DNA of 52,441 bases from an uncultured Oscillospiraceae bacterium (GCA_910587135.1 CAJULF010000019.1:1-52441), one strand, 5' to 3'. Shown: positions 7,774-15,534, numbered from the stretch's first letter. Notes: generated by a model not told the origin, from the letters alone. Numbers and translations are program-made.

Positions 7774-8253
7774 ATGGAAGATTTTGATGAATTGTGGAAC
7801 GCCTATGCGGCAGAATTCAACGATAAGCTGGAGAATGCCAACGGCGGCGACTGGAGCGGTCTCGACGAGTTCGAGCAGGAGATAGCGGCACTGTGGAAGC
7901 TGGCAGCAGACGTTTACAGCAACGGCTTCGATGAGTTTTTCCTCAGTTGGGGGCATGAATGCTATTCCTACGCGATGAGGGGCATAAAGCGGATCGCCGA
8001 CGCTAATTCGGGGCTTAAAAAGGTCGGCTGCAATAATGTGTACAAGCTGTTTGAGAGCGCCTATAACAAGGTTTTCGCGAGATTTGAGAACGATGACAGG
8101 ATAAAGTCCTATGAGGATATTGTTCGGTATCTTACCGAAAAGGATGAGGAAATTCTCGAAAAGACCTATGAGGATTTTGATGAAAAGCTCGGACCGCTGC
8201 TTTGCGAAAGAGCATACGAATTTTATCACGATAAGTTGGACAAGAGGGTGTAA
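7774..8253 (+). CDS. DUF4375 (DMP19-like) protein, copy 2
   Basis: A 159-residue paralog of the preceding gene, sharing MEDF at the start, the D-x-x-E-Q-E-I-A-A-L-W-K-L block, the W-G-x-E-C-Y-x-Y-A-M-R-G-I-x-R-I block and the C-E-R-A-Y-E-F-Y-H-D end. By eye a little under half the residues are identical. It has an eight-residue insertion after the A-M-R-G-I helix. The pair is a tandem duplication with divergence, and the one-base spacing indicates co-translation. It is strongly acidic, which fits DNA-mimic proteins but proves nothing. Confidence 0.78.
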   Translation: MEDFDELWNAYAAEFNDKLENANGGDWSGLDEFEQEIAALWKLAADVYSNGFDEFFLSWGHECYSYAMRGIKRIADANSGLKKVGCNNVYKLFESAYNKVFARFENDDRIKSYEDIVRYLTEKDEEILEKTYEDFDEKLGPLLCERAYEFYHDKLDKRV

Positions 8254-8259
8254 ATTCAA

Positions 8260-9120
8260 ATGGAGCTTTGGTTTACCGAGGATCACACGGAAAGTATCAG
8301 GTTTTCAATCAAGATAAAGCGGCATTTGGTAAGTGAGCAGAGCGAGTTTCAGAAGATAGATATTCTTGATTCGTATGAGCTTGGTCGGATACTGGTGCTG
8401 GACGGATTTTTGATGCTTACGGAGAAGGACGAGTATATTTATCATGAGATGATAACCCACGTCCCGATGGCTACTAACCCGAATATAAAGCGGGTGCTGG
8501 TGATAGGTGCGGGGGACGGCGGGACGATACGCGAGCTTACGCGGTATAGCAGCATAGAGCATATAGACATGGTGGAGATAGACCGCAGGGTGGTGGAGCT
8601 TTGCAGGGAGTATCTGCCGCAAACGGCGGGGAAGCTGGACGACCCGCGGCTGGCTATCTATTACGAGGACGGGCTGAAATTCGTGCGCGGCAGGGAAAAC
8701 GAGTATGATTTAATTATTGTGGATTCCACGGACCCGTTCGGACCGGGGGAGGGCTTGTTTACAAAGGAATTCTACGGGAATTGCTATAAGGCGCTGACCG
8801 AGGACGGTATCCTTGTAAATCAGCACGAAAGCACATTTTATGATGAGTACGCGGAGATAATGAAGCGCGCTCACAGCCGTATCAAGAGCTTTTTCCCCAC
8901 CGCTCTGGTGTATTCGGCGCATATTCCGACCTATCCGTCGGGTCACTGGCTGTTCGGGTTCGCCTCAAAGCGGTTTGATCCAAGGCGCGACCAGAACGCG
9001 GAATGGTGGCTCGCACAAGGGTTAAGGACAAGGTATTATAATCAGTATGTACACAGCGGCTGCTTCGCGCTGCCGAATAACGTCAGGGACGTTCTGCGGG
9101 AAACTCCCTTGACAAAGTAA
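8260..9120 (+). CDS. speE: spermidine synthase (polyamine aminopropyltransferase)
   Basis: The enzyme transfers the aminopropyl group of decarboxylated SAM to putrescine. Its 286 residues show the family order: E-x-x-D-I-L-D-S-Y-E-L-G-R-I-L-V-L-D-G, Y-H-E-M-I-T-H-V-P, the nucleotide loop V-I-G-A-G-D-G-G-T-I-R-E, and V-D-S-T-D-P-F-G-P-G-E-G-L-F with the catalytic aspartates. It starts six bases after the second DUF4375 gene. With speD upstream it completes the SAM-dependent spermidine route. Confidence 0.93.
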   Translation: MELWFTEDHTESIRFSIKIKRHLVSEQSEFQKIDILDSYELGRILVLDGFLMLTEKDEYIYHEMITHVPMATNPNIKRVLVIGAGDGGTIRELTRYSSIEHIDMVEIDRRVVELCREYLPQTAGKLDDPRLAIYYEDGLKFVRGRENEYDLIIVDSTDPFGPGEGLFTKEFYGNCYKALTEDGILVNQHESTFYDEYAEIMKRAHSRIKSFFPTALVYSAHIPTYPSGHWLFGFASKRFDPRRDQNAEWWLAQGLRTRYYNQYVHSGCFALPNNVRDVLRETPLTK

Positions 9121-9214
9121 AGACGTTTTACGCTTTAAAGATTTCGGCTTAGAGCCGCATAAAATAAAGAGCAATTAAAGCACCGAGAGCAAGCGGCAAC
9201 ATTTCGCCCACGCA

Positions 9215-9322
9215 GGAAAATTTTCGCAACAAGCCGGGAACGCGCAGCGGAACGAAGTGGAGCGGAGTGTTTCCGGCGCGGTAGGCAAACGAAGTTTGCC
9301 GGTGCGAAAATTTTTTTAAAAT
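9215..9322. repeat. palindromic intergenic repeat, copy C (hairpin order swapped)
   Basis: The outer stem is a perfect 12-bp AAAATTTTCGCA/TGCGAAAATTTT. Inside it are a long hairpin closed by CCGG/CCGG arms whose loop holds GCGGAACGAAGTG and GCGGAGTG, then a 7-bp hairpin GGCAAAC/GTTTGCC with a GAA loop. In the other copies the short hairpin comes first. The element ends within a few bases of the AAGGAG of the next gene. Confidence 0.65.
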
Positions 9323-9335
9323 AAGGAGAGTTAAG

Positions 9336-10538
9336 ATGAGCAGAGCCTTAATTATCGGAGCGGGCGGCGTAGCGGGGGTAGTTATCGCTAAGTGCTGCCG
9401 GAACAGCGAGGTTTTTTCGGAGATAATGATAGCGTCGAGAACAAAGGAAAAGTGCGACGCTATACGGGATAAACTCCAGCCGACCACAAAGACGGTGATA
9501 AGCACCGCCCGTGTGGACGCGGACAATGTGGAGGAGCTTTGCGGCGTTATCCGTGAGTACAAGCCGCAGATAGTGATAAATGTGGCGCTGCCTTATCAGG
9601 ATCTGCATATTATGGACGCTTGCCTGGAGTGCGGGGTGGACTACCTCGACACGGCTAATTACGAGCCTGAGGATACCGCGAAATTTGAATACAGCTGGCA
9701 GTGGGCGTATCGTGAGAGATTCGAGAAAGCGGGACTGACGGCTATTCTGGGCTGCGGATTCGACCCGGGAGTTACGGGCGTTTTCTCGGCGTATGCCATG
9801 AAGCATGAGTTTGACGAGATAAATTATATTGATATCCTGGACTGCAACGGAGGCGATCATGGTTACCCGTTTGCGACCAATTTCAATCCCGAAATAAATA
9901 TCAGAGAGGTGTCCGCAAAAGGCAGCTATATAGAGGACGGCAAGTGGGTAGAGACCGAACCGATGGAGATAAAGCGCGTATATAATTTCAAGGGTGTCGG
10001 CGAAAAGGATATGTATCTTCTGCACCATGAGGAGCTGGAGTCGCTGGCGCTGAATATCAAGGGAATAAAGCGCATTCGGTTCTTTATGACATTCGGGCAG
10101 AGCTATCTCACGCATCTGAAGTGTTTGGAGAACGTGGGAATGACCTCTATCAAGCCCATTATGTTTGAGGGAAAGGAGATAGTTCCGCTCCAGTTTCTTA
10201 AGGCGGTTCTGCCCGATCCCGCGTCGCTCGGTCCGAGGACTGTCGGCAAGACCAATATCGGTTGTATCTTCCAAGGCAAAAAGGACGGCAAGGACAAGAG
10301 CTATTATCTCTACAATATCTGCGATCACCAGGAGTGCTACAAGGAAGTAGGCTCACAGGCTATCTCCTACACTACGGGAGTTCCCGCGATGATAGGCGCT
10401 ATGATGGTGCTGACGGGCAAGTGGAAAAAGGCAGGCGTGCATAACGTCGAGGAGCTTGACCCCGATCCTTTTATGGAGGCTCTCAACAAGTGGGGGCTGC
10501 CTTGGGAGGAGGATCACAACCCTGTGCTTGTGGACTGA
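9336..10538 (+). CDS. carboxynorspermidine/carboxyspermidine dehydrogenase (saccharopine dehydrogenase family)
   Basis: A 400-residue Lys1-like enzyme. The N-terminal Rossmann loop is G-A-G-G-V-A-G (residues 8-14), followed by V-I-N-V-A-L-P-Y-Q-D and D-Y-L-D-T-A-N-Y-E, then G-C-G-F-D-P-G-V-T-G. The pattern is typical of carboxynorspermidine dehydrogenases, which condense aspartate semialdehyde with putrescine (or diaminopropane) using NADPH. Placement next to spermidine genes and the nspC gene downstream supports this over lysine metabolism. AAGGAG precedes ATG 9336. Confidence 0.88.
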   Translation: MSRALIIGAGGVAGVVIAKCCRNSEVFSEIMIASRTKEKCDAIRDKLQPTTKTVISTARVDADNVEELCGVIREYKPQIVINVALPYQDLHIMDACLECGVDYLDTANYEPEDTAKFEYSWQWAYRERFEKAGLTAILGCGFDPGVTGVFSAYAMKHEFDEINYIDILDCNGGDHGYPFATNFNPEINIREVSAKGSYIEDGKWVETEPMEIKRVYNFKGVGEKDMYLLHHEELESLALNIKGIKRIRFFMTFGQSYLTHLKCLENVGMTSIKPIMFEGKEIVPLQFLKAVLPDPASLGPRTVGKTNIGCIFQGKKDGKDKSYYLYNICDHQECYKEVGSQAISYTTGVPAMIGAMMVLTGKWKKAGVHNVEELDPDPFMEALNKWGLPWEEDHNPVLVD

Positions 10539-10618
10539 TAAAGCGGTATGATTTTGCCCGCACGCCGAAATGGGCAGTGCGGGCAAATGATATATACGAG
10601 AATTTGTCGGAGTTTTTT

Positions 10619-11065
10619 ATGCTTTTCGGTTTTACGGATAAATTTAACAGCATCACTTCGGAAAATCTGTCTTTGAAAATAACGCAAAAATATGCAGGCG
10701 ATAAGGAAATGCTGCCGTTTTACTATTATGATATTTTTAACTCCGATAACAATTTTGTCGGAAAAATAAGCATTCGTATAGGGCATAATTTTCACTCCTA
10801 CTACAACGGCAACGTCGGCTATGAAGTTTTTGGGGAATACCGCGGGTGCGGGTACGCTTACAAAGCCTGTGAGATGGTTCTTGACGTGGCAAGATTTCAC
10901 GAGATGGAGCATATTATTCTTGTCTGCGATATAAATAATATCGCTTCTTACAAAACAATTGAAAAGCTAGGTGCGGAGCTTCTGGAAATATGCGAGGTAC
11001 CAAAAGAATATTTTGCTTGGCGTGAGGGTATGGAAAAGCAAAGGATTTACAGGCTTGATTTATGA
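10619..11065 (+). CDS. GNAT family N-acetyltransferase
   Basis: The 148-residue protein shows the GNAT core: a central strand G-N-V-G-Y-E-V, the acetyl-CoA loop Y-R-G-C-G-Y-A (R-G-x-G-x-A type), and N-I-A-S-Y-K-T-I-E-K-L-G-A. ATG 10619 is preferred, with CGGAG upstream; the frame is open further upstream but that part overlaps the dehydrogenase gene. A spermidine acetyltransferase role is tempting from the location, but nothing in the sequence specifies the substrate. Codon usage is more AT-rich than the polyamine genes, suggesting it belongs to the accessory insert between the dehydrogenase and nspC. Confidence 0.75.
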   Translation: MLFGFTDKFNSITSENLSLKITQKYAGDKEMLPFYYYDIFNSDNNFVGKISIRIGHNFHSYYNGNVGYEVFGEYRGCGYAYKACEMVLDVARFHEMEHIILVCDINNIASYKTIEKLGAELLEICEVPKEYFAWREGMEKQRIYRLDL

Positions 11066-11118
11066 GGTAAACATCACATAAAATGTTGACGTTATTTTAA
11101 TAGTTGAGGAGGTAAATT

Positions 11119-11178
11119 ATGTTGATACCACATTTGCATTTTTGTGGCAACTGCGAATTTTCCGCAAAATTTGCATAA
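11119..11178 (+). pseudogene. N-terminal remnant of a VOC/PhnB-like gene
   Basis: A strong GAGGAGG (11106-11112) precedes ATG 11119, which reads MLIPHLHFCGNCEFSAKFA then stops. The first part is the signature start of PhnB/glyoxalase-like VOC proteins (I-P-x-L-x-F-x-G-N-C-E, normally followed by E-A-x-x-F-Y). After E the match is lost. So the ribosome site and about 13 codons of a deleted gene remain. Too short to be sure it is not a small peptide gene. Confidence 0.5.
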
Positions 11179-11183
11179 AGTGC

Positions 11184-11212
11184 TTGACAAATCATTTGTT
11201 CGTGGTTATAAT
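11184..11212 (+). promoter_or_regulatory. promoter of the cysteine-rich gene pair
   Basis: TTGACA (11184-11189), 17-base spacer, TATAAT (11207-11212): a perfect consensus promoter starting just after the VOC remnant. The transcript would begin about 60 bases before ATG 11280. Confidence 0.8.
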
Positions 11213-11279
11213 AAAATTATGAATGTTCACGAGTTTGGGATGTTGTGAACAAAATGCTTGGGTTTAGGGAGAAATAACT

Positions 11280-11768
11280 ATGAACGAACTGAACATCAAG
11301 GACTATATTCGCAGGGAATTACCTACGGACGACAGGGATATCGCGCTGGATTTTGTCGCTTATCTTGAAGAAAATCACATGACCTTTTATAAGGATAACT
11401 GCGATTGCTGGAAGGATAAAATATATTATTGGGTGAAATACGGCGAAAAGTGTGTATGCTTTATCGCGATAAACGACCCCGACGAGCCGGAAAACCGATG
11501 GACTGTCTGGTCGGACGATATGGAGTCGGAACTGCTTGAGAAATATCCCGTCGACAATGAAGTCAAGGAAAGGGCATGGCAGCATATCGACCACTGCGGC
11601 AATTGCGGCTCATGCGGCGGCGAGCGGCGCAAGGTGGTATTCGGCAGGGAATTTGACAAGGTTTGCGGGTGTACATTCCGAGCAGATAATCCCGCTTTTG
11701 ACGACTTGCCATTCCTTAAGATAATGGCGGAGATAAGGATTAAAGAAATAGAGGATGCAGACAAATGA
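11280..11768 (+). CDS. hypothetical cysteine-containing protein
   Basis: I do not assign this 162-residue soluble protein to a characterised family. It has C-D-C-W near residue 41 and a dense H-C-G-N-C-G-S-C-G-G motif around residue 107, followed by another C-G-C, suggesting a metal or zinc site in the C-terminal half. The middle contains a Y-W-V-K-Y-G-E-K-C-V-C-F strand pair. Its TGA overlaps the ATG of the next gene, so the two are coupled. Confidence 0.65.
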   Translation: MNELNIKDYIRRELPTDDRDIALDFVAYLEENHMTFYKDNCDCWKDKIYYWVKYGEKCVCFIAINDPDEPENRWTVWSDDMESELLEKYPVDNEVKERAWQHIDHCGNCGSCGGERRKVVFGREFDKVCGCTFRADNPAFDDLPFLKIMAEIRIKEIEDADK

Positions 11769-12139
11769 AAAGAGAACTCGGTATAGCGCGGTGCGGTTTG
11801 GCGTGCTGCTTGTGCTCCGAAAACGCGAATTGCAGCGGGTGCGCTTCGGGCGAATGTCCCGATAAGGACTGGTGCGAAAATCTGAAATGCTCTGTCGAAA
11901 AGGGTATCTCCAATTGTTTTTTGTGTGAGAGCGACTGCAAAAAGGGGCTGTTGTCAAAGATAAAGCCCTATGGTTTTACGCTGTTCGCAAAGCGGTACGG
12001 TGTGGAATCCCTTCTGGACTGCCTTGAAAGAAACGAGAAAAACGGAGTTGTCTATCATCGTGAGGGGATTATCGGCGATTATGACGGCTTTGACGATGTG
12101 GAGAAGCTTATTGAGTTTATCAGTACTGGACATAGATGA
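11765..12139 (+). CDS. DUF3795-like cysteine-rich protein
   Basis: A 124-residue protein whose first 60 residues hold at least ten cysteines in the pattern typical of DUF3795 proteins: C-G-L-A-C-x-x-C, C-S-G-C, C-P-D-K-D-W-C, C-x-x-C-x-x-x-C. The C-terminal part is helical. Such proteins are thought to bind metal but their role is not established. The start overlaps the previous stop as ATGA. It ends a few bases before a MITE-like element at 12144. Confidence 0.75.
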   Translation: MKRELGIARCGLACCLCSENANCSGCASGECPDKDWCENLKCSVEKGISNCFLCESDCKKGLLSKIKPYGFTLFAKRYGVESLLDCLERNEKNGVVYHREGIIGDYDGFDDVEKLIEFISTGHR

Positions 12140-12143
12140 CAAA

Positions 12144-12324
12144 TTAAGGCAACACCGCACAAAGCTTGTGCGCAGATTGCGCCGTCAGATTTTTCGTCAG
12201 ATTGTACAAGGTCGACGCCGGCTGGCTGATGTCCGCCAAGGAGAATTTGTACAATCTGACGAAAAATATGCAAGCAAGATGTGTGCAAAGCGCGAAGCGC
12301 GGGCTTTGTGCGGTGTTGCCTTAA
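12144..12324. mobile_element. MITE-like element with 22-bp terminal inverted repeats
   Basis: The 181-bp segment is bounded by a perfect 22-bp inverted repeat, TTAAGGCAACACCGCACAAA plus GC (12144-12165), with its complement at 12303-12324. A second internal inverted pair (ATTTTTCGTCAGATTGTAC and its complement) lies inside. There is no transposase and short readings through it are frame shadows. The terminal TTAA may be target sequence. The layout is that of a non-autonomous transposon remnant. Confidence 0.75.
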
Positions 12325-12354
12325 ATCGATATATCAAATCCCAACAGCATATAT

Positions 12355-12401
12355 AACGGGTGGAAAATGGATATTGGTAAGTAAAACGGGCAGAAAATGG
12401 A
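12355..12401 (+). repeat. two 17-base direct repeats
   Basis: AACGGGTGGAAAATGGA at 12355-12371 and AACGGGCAGAAAATGGA at 12385-12401 differ at two positions and start 30 bases apart. They lie between the MITE and nspC; a regulatory role is possible but unsupported. No clear promoter for nspC was found in 12325-12481. Confidence 0.4.
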
Positions 12402-12481
12402 AACATATTGACCATGGCTATTAACGAGTACATTCCGTTTTTCTTATGGGAAATTTTTAATTTAATACAGAGGAATAAGGT

Positions 12482-13633
12482 ATGGATTGGATATACAAGG
12501 TTGAAACCCCCTGCTATGTAATAGACGAGAAGCAGCTTCGCAAAAATCTGGAGCTGCTGAAATACGTCCGTGAAAAAGCGGGCTGCAAAATATTGCTGGC
12601 GCAGAAAGCGTTTTCGGCATTCGCGGTCTATCCGCTTGTCGCCGAATATTTGGACGGCTGTACGGCAAGCGGGCTGTACGAAGCAAGGCTCGGCTTTGAG
12701 GAGATGGCAAAGCCGTTCGGCAGGGAAAATCACATATTTTCCCCCGCTTATCCCGAAGGCGATTTTGACGAGATACTGACCTTGTGTGATCATATCGTGT
12801 TCAATTCCCCGCGGCAGTGGGCGAAATTCCGCGGCAGGGTGCGCGGAGCGCCGCGCCGCATTCAGGCGGGAATACGGATCAACCCCGAATACAGCGAAAT
12901 TGAAACGGAGATATACAATCCCTGCGCGGTCGGCTCACGGCTGGGGGTTACCCTTGCGGGATTAAAGGAGAATATGGCGCTTTGCGAGGATATTGACGGG
13001 CTGCATTTTCACACCATGTGTGAGCAGGGCGCGGAAACCCTGGCACGGACTCTACCGCACGTTGAGGAAAAGTTCGGTTTTTTGTTCAACAGGATAAAGT
13101 GGCTGAATTTCGGCGGCGGTCATCACATAACCCGTCCCGATTATAACATAGAACTGCTGATAGACTGTGTGAAGCGGATAAAGGATACTTATGGTCTGGA
13201 GGTGTACCTTGAACCCGGGGAGGCGGTCGCGCTTAACGCGGGTTGGCTTGTGACCGCAGTGCTCGACACATTCCGCAATGGCTGCGATATCGCCATAACC
13301 GACGCTTCGGCAGCCTGCCATATGCCCGACGTGCTTGAAATGCCCTACCGCCCGAATATCATCGGAGCGGGTCAGCCGAACGAGAAGCCCCATACCTATC
13401 GGCTCGGCGGAAACACCTGCCTTGCGGGGGACATTATCGGTGATTATTCCTTTGACGAGCAGCTTCGCGAGGGCGACAGACTTGTTTTCGAGGATATGGC
13501 TATCTATTCCATGTGCAAAAACAACACCTTTAACGGCATGAAGCTGCCATTGATTTATATTCTTAAGGAGAGCGGCGCAACCGAGCTTATAAAGGAATTT
13601 AACTACAACGACTTTAAAAGGAGGCTTTCATAA
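12482..13633 (+). CDS. nspC: carboxynorspermidine decarboxylase
   Basis: A 383-residue fold-type III PLP enzyme that decarboxylates carboxynorspermidine or carboxyspermidine. The PLP lysine is K42 in L-A-Q-K-A-F-S. Further marks are L-H-F-H-T-M-C-E, L-N-F-G-G-G-H-H-I-T, E-P-G-E-A-V-A, D-A-S-A-A-C-H-M-P-D, and the C-terminal F-E-D-M-A-I-Y-S-M-C-K-x-N-T-F-N-G. This is the close NspC pattern rather than general lysA. It pairs functionally with the dehydrogenase at 9336, from which it is separated by about 1.9 kb of accessory sequence. Its stop codon overlaps the next start as TAATG. Confidence 0.93.
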   Translation: MDWIYKVETPCYVIDEKQLRKNLELLKYVREKAGCKILLAQKAFSAFAVYPLVAEYLDGCTASGLYEARLGFEEMAKPFGRENHIFSPAYPEGDFDEILTLCDHIVFNSPRQWAKFRGRVRGAPRRIQAGIRINPEYSEIETEIYNPCAVGSRLGVTLAGLKENMALCEDIDGLHFHTMCEQGAETLARTLPHVEEKFGFLFNRIKWLNFGGGHHITRPDYNIELLIDCVKRIKDTYGLEVYLEPGEAVALNAGWLVTAVLDTFRNGCDIAITDASAACHMPDVLEMPYRPNIIGAGQPNEKPHTYRLGGNTCLAGDIIGDYSFDEQLREGDRLVFEDMAIYSMCKNNTFNGMKLPLIYILKESGATELIKEFNYNDFKRRLS

Positions 13634-14919
13634 TGGCAATTTTGTACAATCTTGATCCGCTAAAAGCAATTGAGATTTACTACGGCGGAGAAAGACACGG
13701 AGTGTGGAACGGCGATTTTATCAAGAACGAGAAAAAGCGCGGACTGGTAGTTCCGCCGCCGTTGAGGGAGTTTTTGGAAAATTACGGCTATCTGTCAATA
13801 AACAGGGACGAAAACGGCTATCATCTGTTCGATCCCGACGGAATGGGTCTGGTCGACCTTATGGCGGAGGACGAGGAGATACATCTTCTGGTAATAGGCG
13901 CTCTGAACACTCTTGACAGCGAGACAGAGGAGGATATCAGCTACTGGGTGGCTGTTCAGCGCGATTACGAGGAGCTACCCGCTGCACTCGGCGAGGAAAC
14001 GGAGGACGGCGTGATGTGGAGCCCCATCGACACCACGCTCGAGGGAATATTCAGCGTGATGTTCTGTTCGCATTTGTACAAAAATTCTGATGTGTACATA
14101 TATGGCGAGCTTGAAATGGATGCGGTGATTGAGGCGCGCGGTATCGATCCGAAGAAGATGTTCCCCTTGCAGGGGCATTCGCAGCACCCCTCTATCTGCT
14201 ATGACGAGGAGAGCGGCGCGTTTTTCGTATTGTCGCAGTATGAGGACAGTCTGCTGCTGCATATCGCCACCAGAAAATCCCCTGAGGAAGAAGCGGCTGA
14301 CAGATATTCATCCGTAAGCAATGAGGAGTTGGAGGAGCTTTTTGCCGCGGAGTTCTACATGAATGCTCTTAATTGTGACTTTAATCACGCACTGGAGCTT
14401 CTGATGGAAATAATCTCGCGTATGACCGAGGCGGGCGCGGACGAGTTTGCTTTCACGGAAAAATATTTGCTGGCGGGGCGCTGCCTTTGGGCGCTGAACA
14501 GGTTCGATGAAGCGGAAGAGTGGTATAAAAAGGGGCTTCCCGCTATTGAGAGCAGTATCGAGGATCACCCCGAAAAAGCCGAGAGCTACTTTGAAGCGAT
14601 GGCGAACTTCTATTTCGATACCGATCAGACCGAAAAGAGCCGTGATATGGAAGCCAGAGCCATGAATGTACTGCTTGAATATATGCCCGACGATTGTTAC
14701 AGTATCGGCAGCATTTACTGCGACCGCGCAAAGGCTCTCGTTGAGCGCAAGGGAGACCCCGAGGAGATAATTGAGCTTTGCAATAAGGCTCTCGAGCAGT
14801 TTCAGAAGGATCCGCACGATTCGGGCTGCAAATACGAGATAGCCCGCGCCCAGCAGATGCGCGGCGAAGCAAGGCGCAGAAAAAAAGAAATGGATAAAAA
14901 GAAAGCAGAAAATCAGTAG
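13633..14919 (+). CDS. SMI1/KNR4-like and TPR domain protein
   Basis: The 428-residue soluble protein begins with what looks like an SMI1/KNR4-type domain (about residues 25-210; V-P-P-P-L-R-E-F-L-E-N-Y-G-Y and a later Y-E-D-S-L-L-L-H-I strand). It is followed by a helical tetratricopeptide region (about residues 240-420; A-L-N-R-F-D-E-A-E-E-W-Y-K-K-G-L-P repeats) and a Lys-rich tail. The family is found in toxin immunity proteins and in general cellular proteins. The one-base overlap with nspC implies coupled translation. No polyamine function is known for such a protein. Confidence 0.65.
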   Translation: MAILYNLDPLKAIEIYYGGERHGVWNGDFIKNEKKRGLVVPPPLREFLENYGYLSINRDENGYHLFDPDGMGLVDLMAEDEEIHLLVIGALNTLDSETEEDISYWVAVQRDYEELPAALGEETEDGVMWSPIDTTLEGIFSVMFCSHLYKNSDVYIYGELEMDAVIEARGIDPKKMFPLQGHSQHPSICYDEESGAFFVLSQYEDSLLLHIATRKSPEEEAADRYSSVSNEELEELFAAEFYMNALNCDFNHALELLMEIISRMTEAGADEFAFTEKYLLAGRCLWALNRFDEAEEWYKKGLPAIESSIEDHPEKAESYFEAMANFYFDTDQTEKSRDMEARAMNVLLEYMPDDCYSIGSIYCDRAKALVERKGDPEEIIELCNKALEQFQKDPHDSGCKYEIARAQQMRGEARRRKKEMDKKKAENQ

Positions 14920-14948
14920 CTCCTGACAGATTTGGGGGTCTGCCTTTT

Positions 14949-15132
14949 AGAACCTGTCCACATTGCCCGAAATGTTTGGATTGTGAAGCAAATTTTTTCG
15001 ATGACAAGAAAGAAATCCGCATCATACTGTATCAGCTGGGCTCGGCGCGGTCAGCCCGCCAAAGATTTTTGACGCAGTCAGCGGAAAAATCTTCCGCAAT
15101 ACCGGCATTGAGCGGCTATGTGGACAGGTTCT
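14949..15132. mobile_element. second MITE-like element with 15-bp terminal inverted repeats
   Basis: AGAACCTGTCCACAT (14949-14963) and ATGTGGACAGGTTCT (15118-15132) are perfect complements and bound 184 bp. The interior holds smaller palindromes (GGGCT/AGCCC) and no credible gene. Its ends are unrelated to those of the element at 12144, so this is a different family. It lies between the SMI1/KNR4-TPR gene and that operon's terminator. Confidence 0.65.
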
Positions 15133-15167
15133 TAGCGGGCGAGGCGCAAAAGTTCATCAATACGGAT

Positions 15168-15207
15168 AACGGCACTCTGTACAAAAGCGGAGTGCCGTTT
15201 CGGTTTT
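15168..15207 (+). terminator. terminator of the polyamine operon
   Basis: A perfect 10-bp stem AACGGCACTC (15168-15177) / GAGTGCCGTT (15190-15199) with a 12-base loop, followed by TCGGTTTT. It is 250 bases after the last gene, apparently displaced by the inserted MITE-like element. The rest of 14920-15490 shows no gene. Confidence 0.65.
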
Positions 15208-15498
15208 CGAAAAGTATATTTGCGGCAAATAGTTCTTTCTGCAAATTGATGATGGCTTTTCAAAATGACGATATTTGGGGTGGTGTTCTTTTTTGTTATA
15301 CCATATGAACGATATTCTTGGAATCTGCCGAAAGCCCCAAGATGTGGAAATATCTGCGCCGACATTGTCTATATGCTGTAAAAATTAACAATATTTTGGC
15401 ATTCAATCAATGCTTTAAAAGAAGTTTTTTGTTAAATTTGCACAAAAATATGAACAAAACTTTTGCTTTTATTTTTGAAAATATTCTTCCGTTACCCC

Positions 15499-15527
15499 TT
15501 GCAAAAATTTGCAAGTCGGGTTATAAT
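15499..15527 (+). promoter_or_regulatory. promoter of the dcw cluster
   Basis: TTGCAA (15499-15504), 17-base spacer, TATAAT (15522-15527). The leader to mraZ is about 190 bases and contains a CCGTC/GACGG hairpin near 15655 that encloses a GAGGAG sequence. Confidence 0.75.
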
Positions 15528-15534
15528 TTAATAG

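Noticed and set aside
11970..12356. Plus-strand frame continuing past the DUF3795-like gene
   Set aside because: Its second half is the MITE-like element and its first half is a shadow of the DUF3795-like gene.
14976..15308. 110-codon frame after the TPR gene
   Set aside because: It lies mostly in the second MITE-like element and passes through the terminator; no ribosome site.
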